The notes under the pieces were generated by a model. It saw only the letters and a list, made by a program, of their open reading frames with translations, had not been told where the DNA came from and searched no databases. Made by a program: the position numbers and the translations under genes. Source: Alteromonas confluentis (GTDB taxonomy: Bacteria; Pseudomonadota; Gammaproteobacteria; Enterobacterales; Alteromonadaceae). From it: a stretch of 64,000 nucleotides of DNA. The DNA lies in contig NZ_MDHN01000010.1 of NCBI RefSeq assembly GCF_001757105.1, positions 124,001 through 188,000 on the forward strand, written 5' to 3'. Below, piece after piece: positions 33,478 to 41,331 of the stretch; positions within the stretch are counted from its first letter, which is position 1; the number at the start of each line of letters is the position of its first letter.

Positions 33478-34659
33478 ATGAAAAACGTACACGTAATACC
33501 GCACCCCAACCAACAAGGTGACCGCCATGTAGCCGCTTCACTTTCTGCTGCTTTGAATTCGGCAGGTTTCGCCGTTGCTGTACTTTCCGGCGATGCCGAA
33601 CAGCCCCTGGGTATTGCTGCCTGCTCATTCGAAATCAATATCGATGAACCCTGGCAGCAAATTCTGCCGGGTGGTGACTTTGCCGCCTATGATGGCCGCC
33701 CATTCGAAGTGCCGGGCAATAAATGGCGCATTAACGATGTTACCGGTGCGGCCCTCGCCCAGAAACTCAACGACCGTGCTGCCACCGGTCAGCGGCTGCT
33801 GTTCGATTACGACCACCAGACCCTGTTTGCCAAAGAGAATGGCGGTAAAGCCCCGGCCTCTGCCTGGGGTGAAAAGTTCGAGTGGCGTTCGGGCCAGGGC
33901 TTGTTCGCCCAGCTGTCGTTCACCGATACCGCCCGCACCCATGTTAAAGCCAACGAATACCTGTATTACTCGCCGGTTGTCATGTACGACAAAATCACCG
34001 GTGCGGTTTTAGATTTACACAGTGCTGCCTTAACCAACGACCCCGCTATTAAGGGCATGGCCGAGGCAGCTGCGCTACACGTTCAACACCAACCGGAGCC
34101 AAAAGCCATGAACGAAGCCCACGCCTTACTGTTTTCCCTGCTGGGTGTCACTGTCGACACCACCCAGGAAATGGACGCCGCTGCCCTGCATGCAGCCTTA
34201 AGTACCCCGGAAGCTGCCACCGGCATCGCGGCATTAGCTGCGCAGTCAGAAGGGTTTGAAACCGCCCAGACCACCATTGCGACATTGTCTGCACGCCAGC
34301 CAGGTATTCCGGTTGCCACCTATAACGCGGTAGTTGCAGAACTGGCCGCACTGAAAGCCAATCACGATGCGGTAACGGTTGACCAGGTTATCGAACAGGC
34401 CCAGAAAGCGGGCAAGTTCATTGCCACCGCTGAACTGTCTTACTTAAAAGAACTGGGTAATGCCGACATGGCCGCGCTGAATTCTTTGCTGGATGGTCGC
34501 CCGGTGCTTGCTGCCCTCACCGGTAAACAAACCCCGAAGCAGGACAACCCGGCAAAAGACAAGGTGGAAACGGCAGCGCTCACCGCCGACCAGAAGTCGA
34601 TTGCCGACCAGCTCGGTATTTCCCACACCGAATTCGCTGAACTACACGCAGCGGAATAA
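33478..34659 (+). CDS. Prohead protease (Mu gpI-like)
   Basis: 393 aa. N-terminal 200 residues are the Mu I protease domain (LLFDYDHQTL, GEKFEWRSGQGLFAQLSF, YLYYSPVVMYDKITG). The C-terminal half is a helical, Ala-rich scaffold. In Mu, the scaffold Z is made from an internal start in the same frame; a matching start is seen here at 34108. GAGGG lies six bases before the ATG. The protease clears scaffold and matures the head. Confidence 0.9.
   Translation: MKNVHVIPHPNQQGDRHVAASLSAALNSAGFAVAVLSGDAEQPLGIAACSFEINIDEPWQQILPGGDFAAYDGRPFEVPGNKWRINDVTGAALAQKLNDRAATGQRLLFDYDHQTLFAKENGGKAPASAWGEKFEWRSGQGLFAQLSFTDTARTHVKANEYLYYSPVVMYDKITGAVLDLHSAALTNDPAIKGMAEAAALHVQHQPEPKAMNEAHALLFSLLGVTVDTTQEMDAAALHAALSTPEAATGIAALAAQSEGFETAQTTIATLSARQPGIPVATYNAVVAELAALKANHDAVTVDQVIEQAQKAGKFIATAELSYLKELGNADMAALNSLLDGRPVLAALTGKQTPKQDNPAKDKVETAALTADQKSIADQLGISHTEFAELHAAE
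34108..34659 (+). CDS. Nested scaffold protein (Mu gpZ-like), in-frame internal start
   Basis: 183 aa. Internal ATG (MNEAHALLFSLLGVTVD) at codon 211 of the protease gene, with GGAG ten bases upstream. The product would be the Ala-rich helical scaffold alone. This is by analogy to Mu genes I and Z and to lambda C/Nu3; that the start is used is inferred. Confidence 0.6.
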   Translation: MNEAHALLFSLLGVTVDTTQEMDAAALHAALSTPEAATGIAALAAQSEGFETAQTTIATLSARQPGIPVATYNAVVAELAALKANHDAVTVDQVIEQAQKAGKFIATAELSYLKELGNADMAALNSLLDGRPVLAALTGKQTPKQDNPAKDKVETAALTADQKSIADQLGISHTEFAELHAAE

Positions 34660-34695
34660 ACCCGTTAAAAACTAACTGCCAGGAGAAACGCCCCA

Positions 34696-35625
34696 ATGGC
34701 TATTGTAAATGCAGCAACCCTCACCGCATTGCGCACGGGTTTTAAAAAGAATTTTGAAGACGGCAAGGTAAAAGGCGAACCGATGTTTAACACGGTTGCC
34801 ACCACCATTCCATCTACCACCAAATCGAACACCTATGGCTGGCTGGGTCAGTGGCCGGGTTTCCGAGAGTGGATTGGCGATCGTGTGCTTAAGTCAATTA
34901 AAGAGCATGCTTACGCCATCACCAACAACGATTTTGAAAGTTCTGTCGCCGTCGACCGTAACGACATCGAAGATGACAACCTGGGCGTATACGGTCCGAT
35001 GATGAACGAAATGGGCTATGCCGCATCGGTCTTTCCTGACGAACTGGTGTTCCCAATGCTGGGGGCAGGCTTTACCACGCCCTGTTATGACGGCCAGTAC
35101 TTCTTCGATACAGACCATCCGGTAAACACCGAAGTGGATGGCTCCGGCTCCGAAGATTCTTTCTCTAATGCGATCATTGATGGCGCGTACACCGGCGATG
35201 CCTGGTACCTGCTGGATACCTCTCGCAGCTTAAAGCCGCTCATCTTCCAGGAACGCAAAGGCATGCAGTTCGTTGCCATGGATTCCCCAACCGACGAGCA
35301 AGTGTTCCTCAATAAAACATTCCGCTACGGCGTAGACTGCCGCTGCAACGTGGGTTACGGCTTCTGGCAAATGGCCATTGGCGTGAAGAAGGAACTGAAC
35401 TACACCACCATTTGGGAAGCCATTAACCAAATGCGCAGCTTTAAAGCAGACGGTGGCCGTCCGTTAGGTCTAGGTAAGCGCGGTTTAACGCTGGTAGTGC
35501 CTGCATCACTGCAGAAAGCAGCGGAGCAAATCAATAATCGTGAGTTCATCGACGATGGCGGCACCACGGTTAGCAACGAGTTACGTAACCGCTTTACCGT
35601 CGTTTCACCAGATTATCTGGTGTAG
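34696..35625 (+). CDS. Major capsid protein (Mu gpT-like)
   Basis: 309 aa. The start (ATLTALRTGFKKNFEDGK, then TVATTIPSTTKSNTYGWLGQ) and the block NDFESSVAVDRNDIEDDNLG identify the Mu-type major head subunit with the HK97 fold. Forms the icosahedral shell. AGGAG precedes the ATG. After the stop come a 26-bp element and a strong hairpin, which may trim the dense capsid mRNA from the genes downstream. Confidence 0.94.
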   Translation: MAIVNAATLTALRTGFKKNFEDGKVKGEPMFNTVATTIPSTTKSNTYGWLGQWPGFREWIGDRVLKSIKEHAYAITNNDFESSVAVDRNDIEDDNLGVYGPMMNEMGYAASVFPDELVFPMLGAGFTTPCYDGQYFFDTDHPVNTEVDGSGSEDSFSNAIIDGAYTGDAWYLLDTSRSLKPLIFQERKGMQFVAMDSPTDEQVFLNKTFRYGVDCRCNVGYGFWQMAIGVKKELNYTTIWEAINQMRSFKADGGRPLGLGKRGLTLVVPASLQKAAEQINNREFIDDGGTTVSNELRNRFTVVSPDYLV

Positions 35626-35628
35626 GCC

Positions 35629-35654
35629 CTACAACGTTTACAACTTTGACAACT
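35629..35654 (-). repeat. 26-bp element, copy 2 (reverse complement of 22837-22862)
   Basis: Perfect 26-base match to the reverse complement of copy 1. It starts four bases after the capsid stop and runs into the hairpin at 35653-35677. In mRNA, copy 1 and copy 2 would be fully complementary to each other. Confidence 0.85.
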
Positions 35655-35677
35655 ACCGGCCCGAAAAAGGCCGGTAG
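35653..35677 (+). terminator. Hairpin after the capsid gene
   Basis: Perfect 9-bp stem CTACCGGCC/GGCCGGTAG, loop CGAAAAA, no T run. More likely an mRNA-stabilising or partial termination element than a full terminator, since genes continue. Confidence 0.55.
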
Positions 35678-35700
35678 CCATCAGCTAAAAGGAAGCAATT

Positions 35701-36009
35701 ATGACTCAATTAACTACTGCAGTGGTGCTGTTGGTCACCGCCTCACTTGCCTCGTTTCGACGCGCAGGCCTCGGTTTTACCAATAAAGGCACCGCCCTCC
35801 ATATCGATAGCCTCACTGATGAGCAACGTGCTGCTATCGACGCCGAGCCGAAACTGTCCGTTAAAGAAGTGTCAGCCGATGCCATCCCCGAAGGCGTTGA
35901 TCGCACACCGTTCGACACGTTTCTTGCCGCCCAGTCCCAAACGGAAGAAAAAGAAAAAACGCCGCCTGTTACGAAAACCAAATCTGCCAACACGACGGCG
36001 AAGGCATAA
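35701..36009 (+). CDS. FluMu gp35/HI1506-like protein
   Basis: 102 aa. The start (ASFRRAGLGFTNKGTALHID, then SLTDEQRAAIDAEPKLSV) is the small Mu-like FluMu N-terminal domain seen after capsid genes; the C-terminus is Lys/Thr-rich. Role unknown, likely head decoration or head completion. AAAGGAAG precedes the ATG. Confidence 0.75.
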   Translation: MTQLTTAVVLLVTASLASFRRAGLGFTNKGTALHIDSLTDEQRAAIDAEPKLSVKEVSADAIPEGVDRTPFDTFLAAQSQTEEKEKTPPVTKTKSANTTAKA

Positions 36010-36012
36010 ATA

Positions 36013-36432
36013 ATGTATTGCAGCACTGACGACCTCATTGAACGGTTCGGCGCATCGGAACTGGCGCAGCTGACAGATAAAGATGCCGGTCAGATTGTCC
36101 AGCCGGATGTTGTCAGTGCGGCCATCGAAGACGCCAGCAATACTATCGATGGCTACATTGGGGGGCGCTATCCCTTGCCACTGGCCAACCCGCCAGCCGT
36201 GTTAATCAAAATTTCCGCGGACATTGCCCGTTATAACCTGTACGACAATGTGATCCCCGATGTGGTGGAAAAGCAATTCAAAGCCGCCATGGATTTTGTG
36301 AAAGCGGTAGGTAAAGGTGATGTGCGCCTGGGTCTCTCTGCAGACGACCAGGCATCTGCAACCAGTGAGCACATTGAAATGCGTTCATCGGGCAGTGTGT
36401 TTTCTCGCGATAACAGCAAAGGGTTCATCTGA
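36013..36432 (+). CDS. Head-tail connector (DUF1320, Mu gp36-like)
   Basis: 139 aa. MYCSTDDLIERFGASELAQL, IEDASNTIDGYIGGRYPLPL and DIARYNLYDN are typical of DUF1320/gp36, an adaptor of the head-tail joint with the gp6 fold. Starts three bases after the gp35-like gene; overlaps the next gene by one base. Confidence 0.9.
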   Translation: MYCSTDDLIERFGASELAQLTDKDAGQIVQPDVVSAAIEDASNTIDGYIGGRYPLPLANPPAVLIKISADIARYNLYDNVIPDVVEKQFKAAMDFVKAVGKGDVRLGLSADDQASATSEHIEMRSSGSVFSRDNSKGFI

Positions 36433-36857
36433 TGCTGAACCTGGTAAAAGCCCGCATCCAGCCCCTGTTCATATCAGTGGGTACAGCGGTAAATGTGCAA
36501 AACGCCATTAAGCAGCCCATCAATCAGCGCAACTGCGCCTATGTGGTGCCGGTGAATGAACGCCCCGCGCCCTCTGGCCGCGATGCGTCTGTGGGTAAGC
36601 CGCTGCAGGAAACCATTATCACATTTGGTGTGGTAATTGGCATTCAGAGCCTGAACGACAACACCGGTGAAAAGGGCCTGGCTGCGCTGGAGCAATTACG
36701 GACGAGCCTGAGAGCCGAATTGTTTGGCTGGTCCCCCTCACCCGAACACGAACCGGTCAACCTGAGTAATTCAGATTTAGTGGGTTTTGCTGCCAACGGC
36801 ATGTGGTGGCTCGACCGTTTTACAACCACAACTTGGTATGAAGGAACCGCTTCATGA
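36432..36857 (+). CDS. Tail terminator-like protein (Mu gp37-like)
   Basis: 141 aa. The chain fits the gp37/DUF1834-type tail terminator fold: helix (LNLVKARIQPLF), strands (CAYVVPVNERP, TIITFGVVIGIQ), helix (GLAALEQLRTSLRAELFGW) and a final strand region ending WYEGTAS. Such proteins stop tail tube growth and join tail to head. Assignment rests on fold-like pattern and position. Confidence 0.65.
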   Translation: MLNLVKARIQPLFISVGTAVNVQNAIKQPINQRNCAYVVPVNERPAPSGRDASVGKPLQETIITFGVVIGIQSLNDNTGEKGLAALEQLRTSLRAELFGWSPSPEHEPVNLSNSDLVGFAANGMWWLDRFTTTTWYEGTAS

Positions 36858-37060
36858 TTATTGTTACTAACACTTCGGCTTTGCCTGTTACCAGTGCGGC
36901 CATGCAATTTGAACCGGGTGAAAACCGGTTTAGGGATGCCCAGCTCTCAACCGGCAAGCTGGCCCAAATCAGTCATCACCCACTTTTGAAATGGGTAAAA
37001 GTGGAAGACCGCCCGGTAGATGACCGCCCTGCAGAGAAAACCAAAGAGGCCAAATCATGA
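36854..37060 (+). CDS. Hypothetical protein (Mu gp38 position)
   Basis: 68 aa, not recognised. The place between tail terminator and tail tube is that of Mu gp38 (of like size), but I see no sequence signature. Four-base overlaps on both sides show it belongs to the operon. Confidence 0.5.
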   Translation: MIIVTNTSALPVTSAAMQFEPGENRFRDAQLSTGKLAQISHHPLLKWVKVEDRPVDDRPAEKTKEAKS

Positions 37061-38004
37061 GCATCACCCCAGGTTATAAAGAGAAGAAAAAATTCATTAT
37101 GGTGGCCACTCGCCGCCCTGAAGACACCCCCAGCACTGACTATATCGCCAACGGTGCGTCACCTGTAGCCATTCAGACCAGCGGCTTAAGCGTAGAGCCA
37201 TTGGTGACCGAACAAATTAACCGCGAACTGGACAACGGTGCAGACGGTGGTGAGCCGGTTATTCACATCAACGAAATGATTAAAATCACCGCCCCGTTTG
37301 AACTCACCGGGTCAGGCGATGCCGCCGCGCCTACCGCCTTCGCGAAGATGCTGCAGCTGGCGGGCCGCGATATCAACACCGATGTGGCGGGTGAAGTTAG
37401 CCATAACCGTATTACCACCGCGTCACAGGAAATCGACGGCTGCGTGTATTTCTACTGGGAAGGCATGTATCACAAAGCCTTTGCCTGTAAAGCCACACTT
37501 ACCCGCTCTGGTACCACCGGCGATCGCCTGATGTGTTCAGCGGAAGTGACTGGCGTGTATGGTGGCACCCTAGCCGGTACACCACCCACCCCCGATTTCG
37601 GCAATTTCCAGAAGCCGCTGCCCATGGGCGAACTGAACACCAGTTTCAACATCGATGGTCAGGCACTCAACCTGTACCAATATGAAGTGGCTGACAATGC
37701 CACCATCGAGTACGACGAAGGTACCGAGCAGAAACGCATCTTTATTGATAACTGGTCAGAAGAGGCCAAGTGGGTTATCGAAGCGCCAGAACTGGGAACC
37801 TTCGACCCGTTCGCCATTTTGCTGTCGAACGTAGAAGTACCATTTGGATTCACTCACGGTATTGCTGCCGGTGAAGTGTGGGAAGAATCCAGCACTGGCG
37901 CACAGTTCCTTACCGTGAAGCCGACAGCAGAGAAAGGCAAAAAGTGCTGGGAAATCACCGCCCGTGTGATTAAAGGCCACGATGCAGTGCTGAAAACCCG
38001 CTAA
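37057..38004 (+). CDS. Major tail tube protein
   Basis: 315 aa. Beta-rich protein (ITAPFELTGSGDAAAPTAFA, KMLQLAGRD, FACKATLTRSGTTGDRLMCS, WEITARVIKGHDAVL) in the place of the tail tube of siphoviruses of the B3/D3112 type; no tail sheath gene is near. It should form the non-contractile tube. Followed by a 10-bp hairpin and a strong terminator. Confidence 0.8.
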   Translation: MSITPGYKEKKKFIMVATRRPEDTPSTDYIANGASPVAIQTSGLSVEPLVTEQINRELDNGADGGEPVIHINEMIKITAPFELTGSGDAAAPTAFAKMLQLAGRDINTDVAGEVSHNRITTASQEIDGCVYFYWEGMYHKAFACKATLTRSGTTGDRLMCSAEVTGVYGGTLAGTPPTPDFGNFQKPLPMGELNTSFNIDGQALNLYQYEVADNATIEYDEGTEQKRIFIDNWSEEAKWVIEAPELGTFDPFAILLSNVEVPFGFTHGIAAGEVWEESSTGAQFLTVKPTAEKGKKCWEITARVIKGHDAVLKTR

Positions 38005-38028
38005 AGCGGCATAGAACCAAAGTAAGAA

Positions 38029-38050
38029 CGGGTGCAATGGATTGCACCCG
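38029..38050 (+). other. Perfect 10-bp inverted repeat after the tail tube gene
   Basis: CGGGTGCAAT-GG-ATTGCACCCG. It can form a very stable mRNA hairpin 25 bases after the tube gene stop; there is no T run. May protect the 3' end of the tube mRNA. Confidence 0.7.
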
Positions 38051-38091
38051 GCAGCGCCCAGGGACGGACCCAACTCAAGTGTGTGTGCTTT

Positions 38092-38118
38092 GCTGGCAAT
38101 GGATGGCCAGCTTTTTTT
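38092..38118 (+). terminator. Strong intrinsic terminator after the tail tube gene
   Basis: GCTGGC/GCCAGC stem (38092-38097 with 38106-38111) followed by seven T (38112-38118). It lies inside the structural region, so transcription into the tail genes downstream must be partial, antiterminated or restarted. Confidence 0.8.
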
Positions 38119-38141
38119 AATCCTGAACAAACGAGGTTTAT

Positions 38142-38531
38142 ATGTCGTTTAAACTCGCTGAAAACGATTATGTATGGTGGCCCACGGCCATTGAAGTGCC
38201 AGTCGACGGCGGCAATACTGAAACGCACCAGTTAGAGGCGCAATACGATTTGCTCGACCAGGACGAATACAACGAACTGGTAGACGACGATATCGTATTC
38301 CTCGTGCGCGTCGTCAAAGACTGGAAAGACGTTACCGACCACAACGACCAGCCACTGCCCTGCACCAAAGAAAACAAGCTCAAGCTGTTCAAAAGCCGGG
38401 GCTACATCCGGCTTGGATTCCTCAGCGCGTACCATGAGGCAGTGACTGGTATTAAAGCAAAAAACTTGCAGGGGCAGCCCGCTTCTGGGCGCAAGGGCCG
38501 CAAGCCCCGCAATCGGAAATCGACGAACTAG
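38142..38531 (+). CDS. Tail assembly chaperone, G-like
   Basis: 129 aa. Not recognised by sequence alone, but its place (between tail tube and tape measure), size and a -1 slippery site near its end fit the lambda G chaperone. The end is basic (GRKGRKPRNRKSTN), but in the -1 frame it continues into the DUF1799-like product. It should coat the tape measure before tube polymerisation. ACGAGG lies ten bases before the ATG. Confidence 0.75.
   Translation: MSFKLAENDYVWWPTAIEVPVDGGNTETHQLEAQYDLLDQDEYNELVDDDIVFLVRVVKDWKDVTDHNDQPLPCTKENKLKLFKSRGYIRLGFLSAYHEAVTGIKAKNLQGQPASGRKGRKPRNRKSTN
38459..38508 (+). promoter_or_regulatory. Programmed -1 frameshift site A AAA AAC plus hairpin
   Basis: Slippery heptamer AAAAAAC at 38459-38465, in the exact phase (GC[A AAA AAC]) for a -1 slip. 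Five bases later a hairpin can form: GGGGC (38471-38475) with GCCCC (38504-38508), and inside it GCCC (38477-38480) with GGGC (38487-38490). After the slip the frame is open to the stop at 38851. Confidence 0.85.
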
Positions 38532-38851
38532 TCGAGCAAATGAAGGAGCTGGGCGCAGACAGTAAAACTATCGCCCAGCACACCGCACACCTCGACCCCG
38601 ACGATACCTTCGAAGTTTGGCCACCGCTCTGGAACGTGATCCAGTGGTTTGTTGCCACAGACGATCTCTACCGATGGCATAACGGTTTTTGTTTGGGTCT
38701 TGATTTGGTGCAACTGCAGGCGGAAGCCACCCTAACCGGTAGACAGTACACACCAGAGCAATTTGAAGACCTTCGCTTTGTCAGTCACATCTTTGCAGAT
38801 GAACTGACCAAAAAGGCGAACTCTTCATGTCCGACATCGTTACGGGTATAA
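38465..38851 (+). CDS. T-like extension of the tail chaperone (DUF1799-like), made by -1 frameshift
   Basis: 128 aa after the slip; fused to the first 108 residues of the G-like gene it gives a 236-aa G-T protein. The frame has no stop from 38465 onward and reads naturally (FWAQGPQAPQSEIDELVEQM). The DUF1799-like mark is FEVWPPLWNVIQWFVA and GFCLGLDLVQLQ. A stand-alone start at ATG 38540 (103 aa) is possible but has a weak site. In lambda, the T part links the chaperone to tail tube subunits. It overlaps the tape measure start by 25 bases. Confidence 0.8.
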   Translation, partial: LAGAARFWAQGPQAPQSEIDELVEQMKELGADSKTIAQHTAHLDPDDTFEVWPPLWNVIQWFVATDDLYRWHNGFCLGLDLVQLQAEATLTGRQYTPEQFEDLRFVSHIFADELTKKANSSCPTSLRV

Positions 38852-41331
38852 AATTAAAAGGCGACGCCAGCGGCCTCGTAGGCGAAACCAAACGTGCCCG
38901 TAATGAGTTGGACCGTTTCAGAACGGCAACAGACAGAGCTGGGCAGCAAGCCAAAGTAACCAGCCAGGAAGTAGACCGCCTTGGCGTAGCCAGTGGCGGC
39001 ATGCTTCGCCACGTTAAAGCAGCCGGTGCCGCCTTGCTGGTTGCTTACGCTGGAACTGAACTTGTCAGAAATCTAGCTGACACTACCCGTCGCTTTGAAA
39101 TCCTTCAATCTGCCCTTGTTACCGCTACCGGCTCTGCCACTGCAGCCGTCAGCGTATTTAAATCCATCCAGCAAACCGCTGCAGAAACGCCATTCTCCGT
39201 AGAACAACTCACCACGGCATTCATCAAGCTTAAAAACTTAGGTCTAGACCCGAGCAAAGCGGCCATCATGAGTTACGGCAATACGGCTTCCGCCATGGGT
39301 AAAAGCCTTGACCAGTTTATTGAGGCCGTTGCTGATGCGAGTGTGGCAGAATTTGAGCGATTAAAAGAGTTTGGTATTCGGGCGAAGAATCAGGGCGATA
39401 CAGTTACATTCACCTTTAAAGGGGTAAGAACGACAGTAGCTAACGAAGCTTCTGCTATCGAAAATTACCTTTTGCGACTCGGCAATATTGATTTTGCCGG
39501 TGGTATAGAGCGCCGTGCTGCTACCCTGGATGGTGCCATATCCAATCTGGGCGATAGTTGGGATAACCTGATGTTCTCGATTGCCGAGACTGGGGTTTCT
39601 GACATCATGAAAACCAGCCTCAGAACGGTATCCAACGGTTTAGATGCCATTACCGCCCGCATATCCAGTGGCGAACTAATGGCCGCGCTTTCCGCCTATG
39701 CCGGTGCCTGGTCGGGTTGGGGGGACTTGATTTCTGACAGTATCGACCTCGTAACCAATCTCTTCGCCCAGTTCCCGGAAGAAGTACAAATGGCGTCAGA
39801 TGCCATTTCCTTTATTCTCTCGACAATGGGTAATGCCTTCCTCACCTTCCCGCAGAACGTGCTTGCCATGGTGAAAACCATCGCAGTAGAACTGTCGACG
39901 CTGGAACAAGTGGGCCGCTTGTATATTCTGCAGTTCGGTGCATCGGTTCAGAACGGACTGAAAGAATTAGTCGCCGTGGCAGGGGCGTATGCTCGTGACT
40001 TAGCCGATAAGCTCAACCCGTTTGATGGCGACACCTATGACCTCTCCGGTGAGCTGGCGCAGATAAAAACGTTCTATACACAACAAAAAGCGGAATCCAA
40101 CGCCTTTTTCGACAGCCGTATCCAGGGCTCCTGGAACGCCCGCGAAGAAGCATTGAACAACATCCGCGCTGAACGTGACGCTTCCATCTCGTCTATGAAC
40201 GCTCAGCTCGCTGCAGCGAAAGCCCTGGCCACCGCGCGCCAAAATCCGCCCGCTGCCAACGATAACGACTTTACCAACTCAGGCGGTAATACACCGGCCA
40301 TCACGCCCGAGCAGCAACAAGCCAATTATGATGCGCTGAAGCAAGCGTACCTGTCGGAAGAGCAGCTGCTTATTCAGCATGCACAGGCTGAAATGGCCAC
40401 CATCGCCCAGAAGATGGCAACCAACCAGGTTACCCAGCAGCAGGGGCTTGATTTGATGCTTGCTGCAAAACGCAAGCATGAAGAGCAGGTGCGCGAACTG
40501 GAACAGCAGCGCGCCAGTGAGAATGGCGTGAACGCGAATGGCGAAACCATGTTCGACCAACTTCGCGCCCGCTTTGCTACCCAAGAAGAACTGCTGCGCA
40601 TGAACGCGCAGAATGAAATGCAGATCATTGCCGAGGCTGCACAGGCGAAACAAATCACCCAGCAACAAAGCCTCGATTTAATGCTCGCTGCCCGTGAAAA
40701 GCACCTTTCGGAGCTTCAAGCATTAGAAGTTCAGCGCGCCAATATGATCATGAGCGGTGCCCAACAAACATTCGGCGGGCTAGCCAGCATGGCCAAAACC
40801 TTTGGCGGTGAACAGTCGAAGGCATACAAAACGCTGTTTGCGATTTCCAAAGGCTTCGCCATCAGTCAGGGCATTCTAAATTTAGCTACCGCCATCAGTA
40901 ACGCCTCTGCCGCACAGCCTTGGTATATGGCCCCGGTTGCTATTGCGCAGGCCGCTGCAAGCGGTGCCAGCTTGCTCGCTAACATCAAAGGCGCAACGCT
41001 GCAGGGGCAAGCCCACGGCGGTCTCGATAAAAACGTGCGTGAGGGTACCTGGTGGCTACGAAACGATGAAATGGTATTGAATCCCCGCCAGCGTCGCAGC
41101 TTCGAAAACATGGTGGCCGCGAACGATAACGTCGGCGGTCGCATGGGGGGTAACAATCGCGCGTTTACGTTCTCCCCGAAAGTGACTATTCACGCCCCGA
41201 ACGCCACCCCAGGCATGGAAACAAAAATTGCAGATTCAGTGCAGGCCGGTATGGCCGAACTGTACGAACGTATTCGCGAAGATTTCGCCGGTCAGGGTGA
41301 ACTTCGCCAGACACTGAGTAACGTAGCATGA
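38827..41331 (+). CDS. Tail tape measure protein
   Basis: 834 aa. N-terminal VTGIKLKGDASGLVGETKRA then coiled coil, followed by the tape measure domain (LQSALVTATGSATAAVSVFK, TPFSVEQLTTAFIKLKNLGL, FGIRAKNQGD). The middle has a duplicated segment: about 514-563 and 589-638 share TQQQxLDLMLAAxxKH. C-terminal hydrophobic part (about 660-730) may form the channel through the host membrane. Sets tail length; 834 residues suggest a tail slightly over 100 nm by the usual 0.15 nm per residue rule. Four-base overlap with the next gene. Confidence 0.93.
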   Translation: MSDIVTGIKLKGDASGLVGETKRARNELDRFRTATDRAGQQAKVTSQEVDRLGVASGGMLRHVKAAGAALLVAYAGTELVRNLADTTRRFEILQSALVTATGSATAAVSVFKSIQQTAAETPFSVEQLTTAFIKLKNLGLDPSKAAIMSYGNTASAMGKSLDQFIEAVADASVAEFERLKEFGIRAKNQGDTVTFTFKGVRTTVANEASAIENYLLRLGNIDFAGGIERRAATLDGAISNLGDSWDNLMFSIAETGVSDIMKTSLRTVSNGLDAITARISSGELMAALSAYAGAWSGWGDLISDSIDLVTNLFAQFPEEVQMASDAISFILSTMGNAFLTFPQNVLAMVKTIAVELSTLEQVGRLYILQFGASVQNGLKELVAVAGAYARDLADKLNPFDGDTYDLSGELAQIKTFYTQQKAESNAFFDSRIQGSWNAREEALNNIRAERDASISSMNAQLAAAKALATARQNPPAANDNDFTNSGGNTPAITPEQQQANYDALKQAYLSEEQLLIQHAQAEMATIAQKMATNQVTQQQGLDLMLAAKRKHEEQVRELEQQRASENGVNANGETMFDQLRARFATQEELLRMNAQNEMQIIAEAAQAKQITQQQSLDLMLAAREKHLSELQALEVQRANMIMSGAQQTFGGLASMAKTFGGEQSKAYKTLFAISKGFAISQGILNLATAISNASAAQPWYMAPVAIAQAAASGASLLANIKGATLQGQAHGGLDKNVREGTWWLRNDEMVLNPRQRRSFENMVAANDNVGGRMGGNNRAFTFSPKVTIHAPNATPGMETKIADSVQAGMAELYERIREDFAGQGELRQTLSNVA

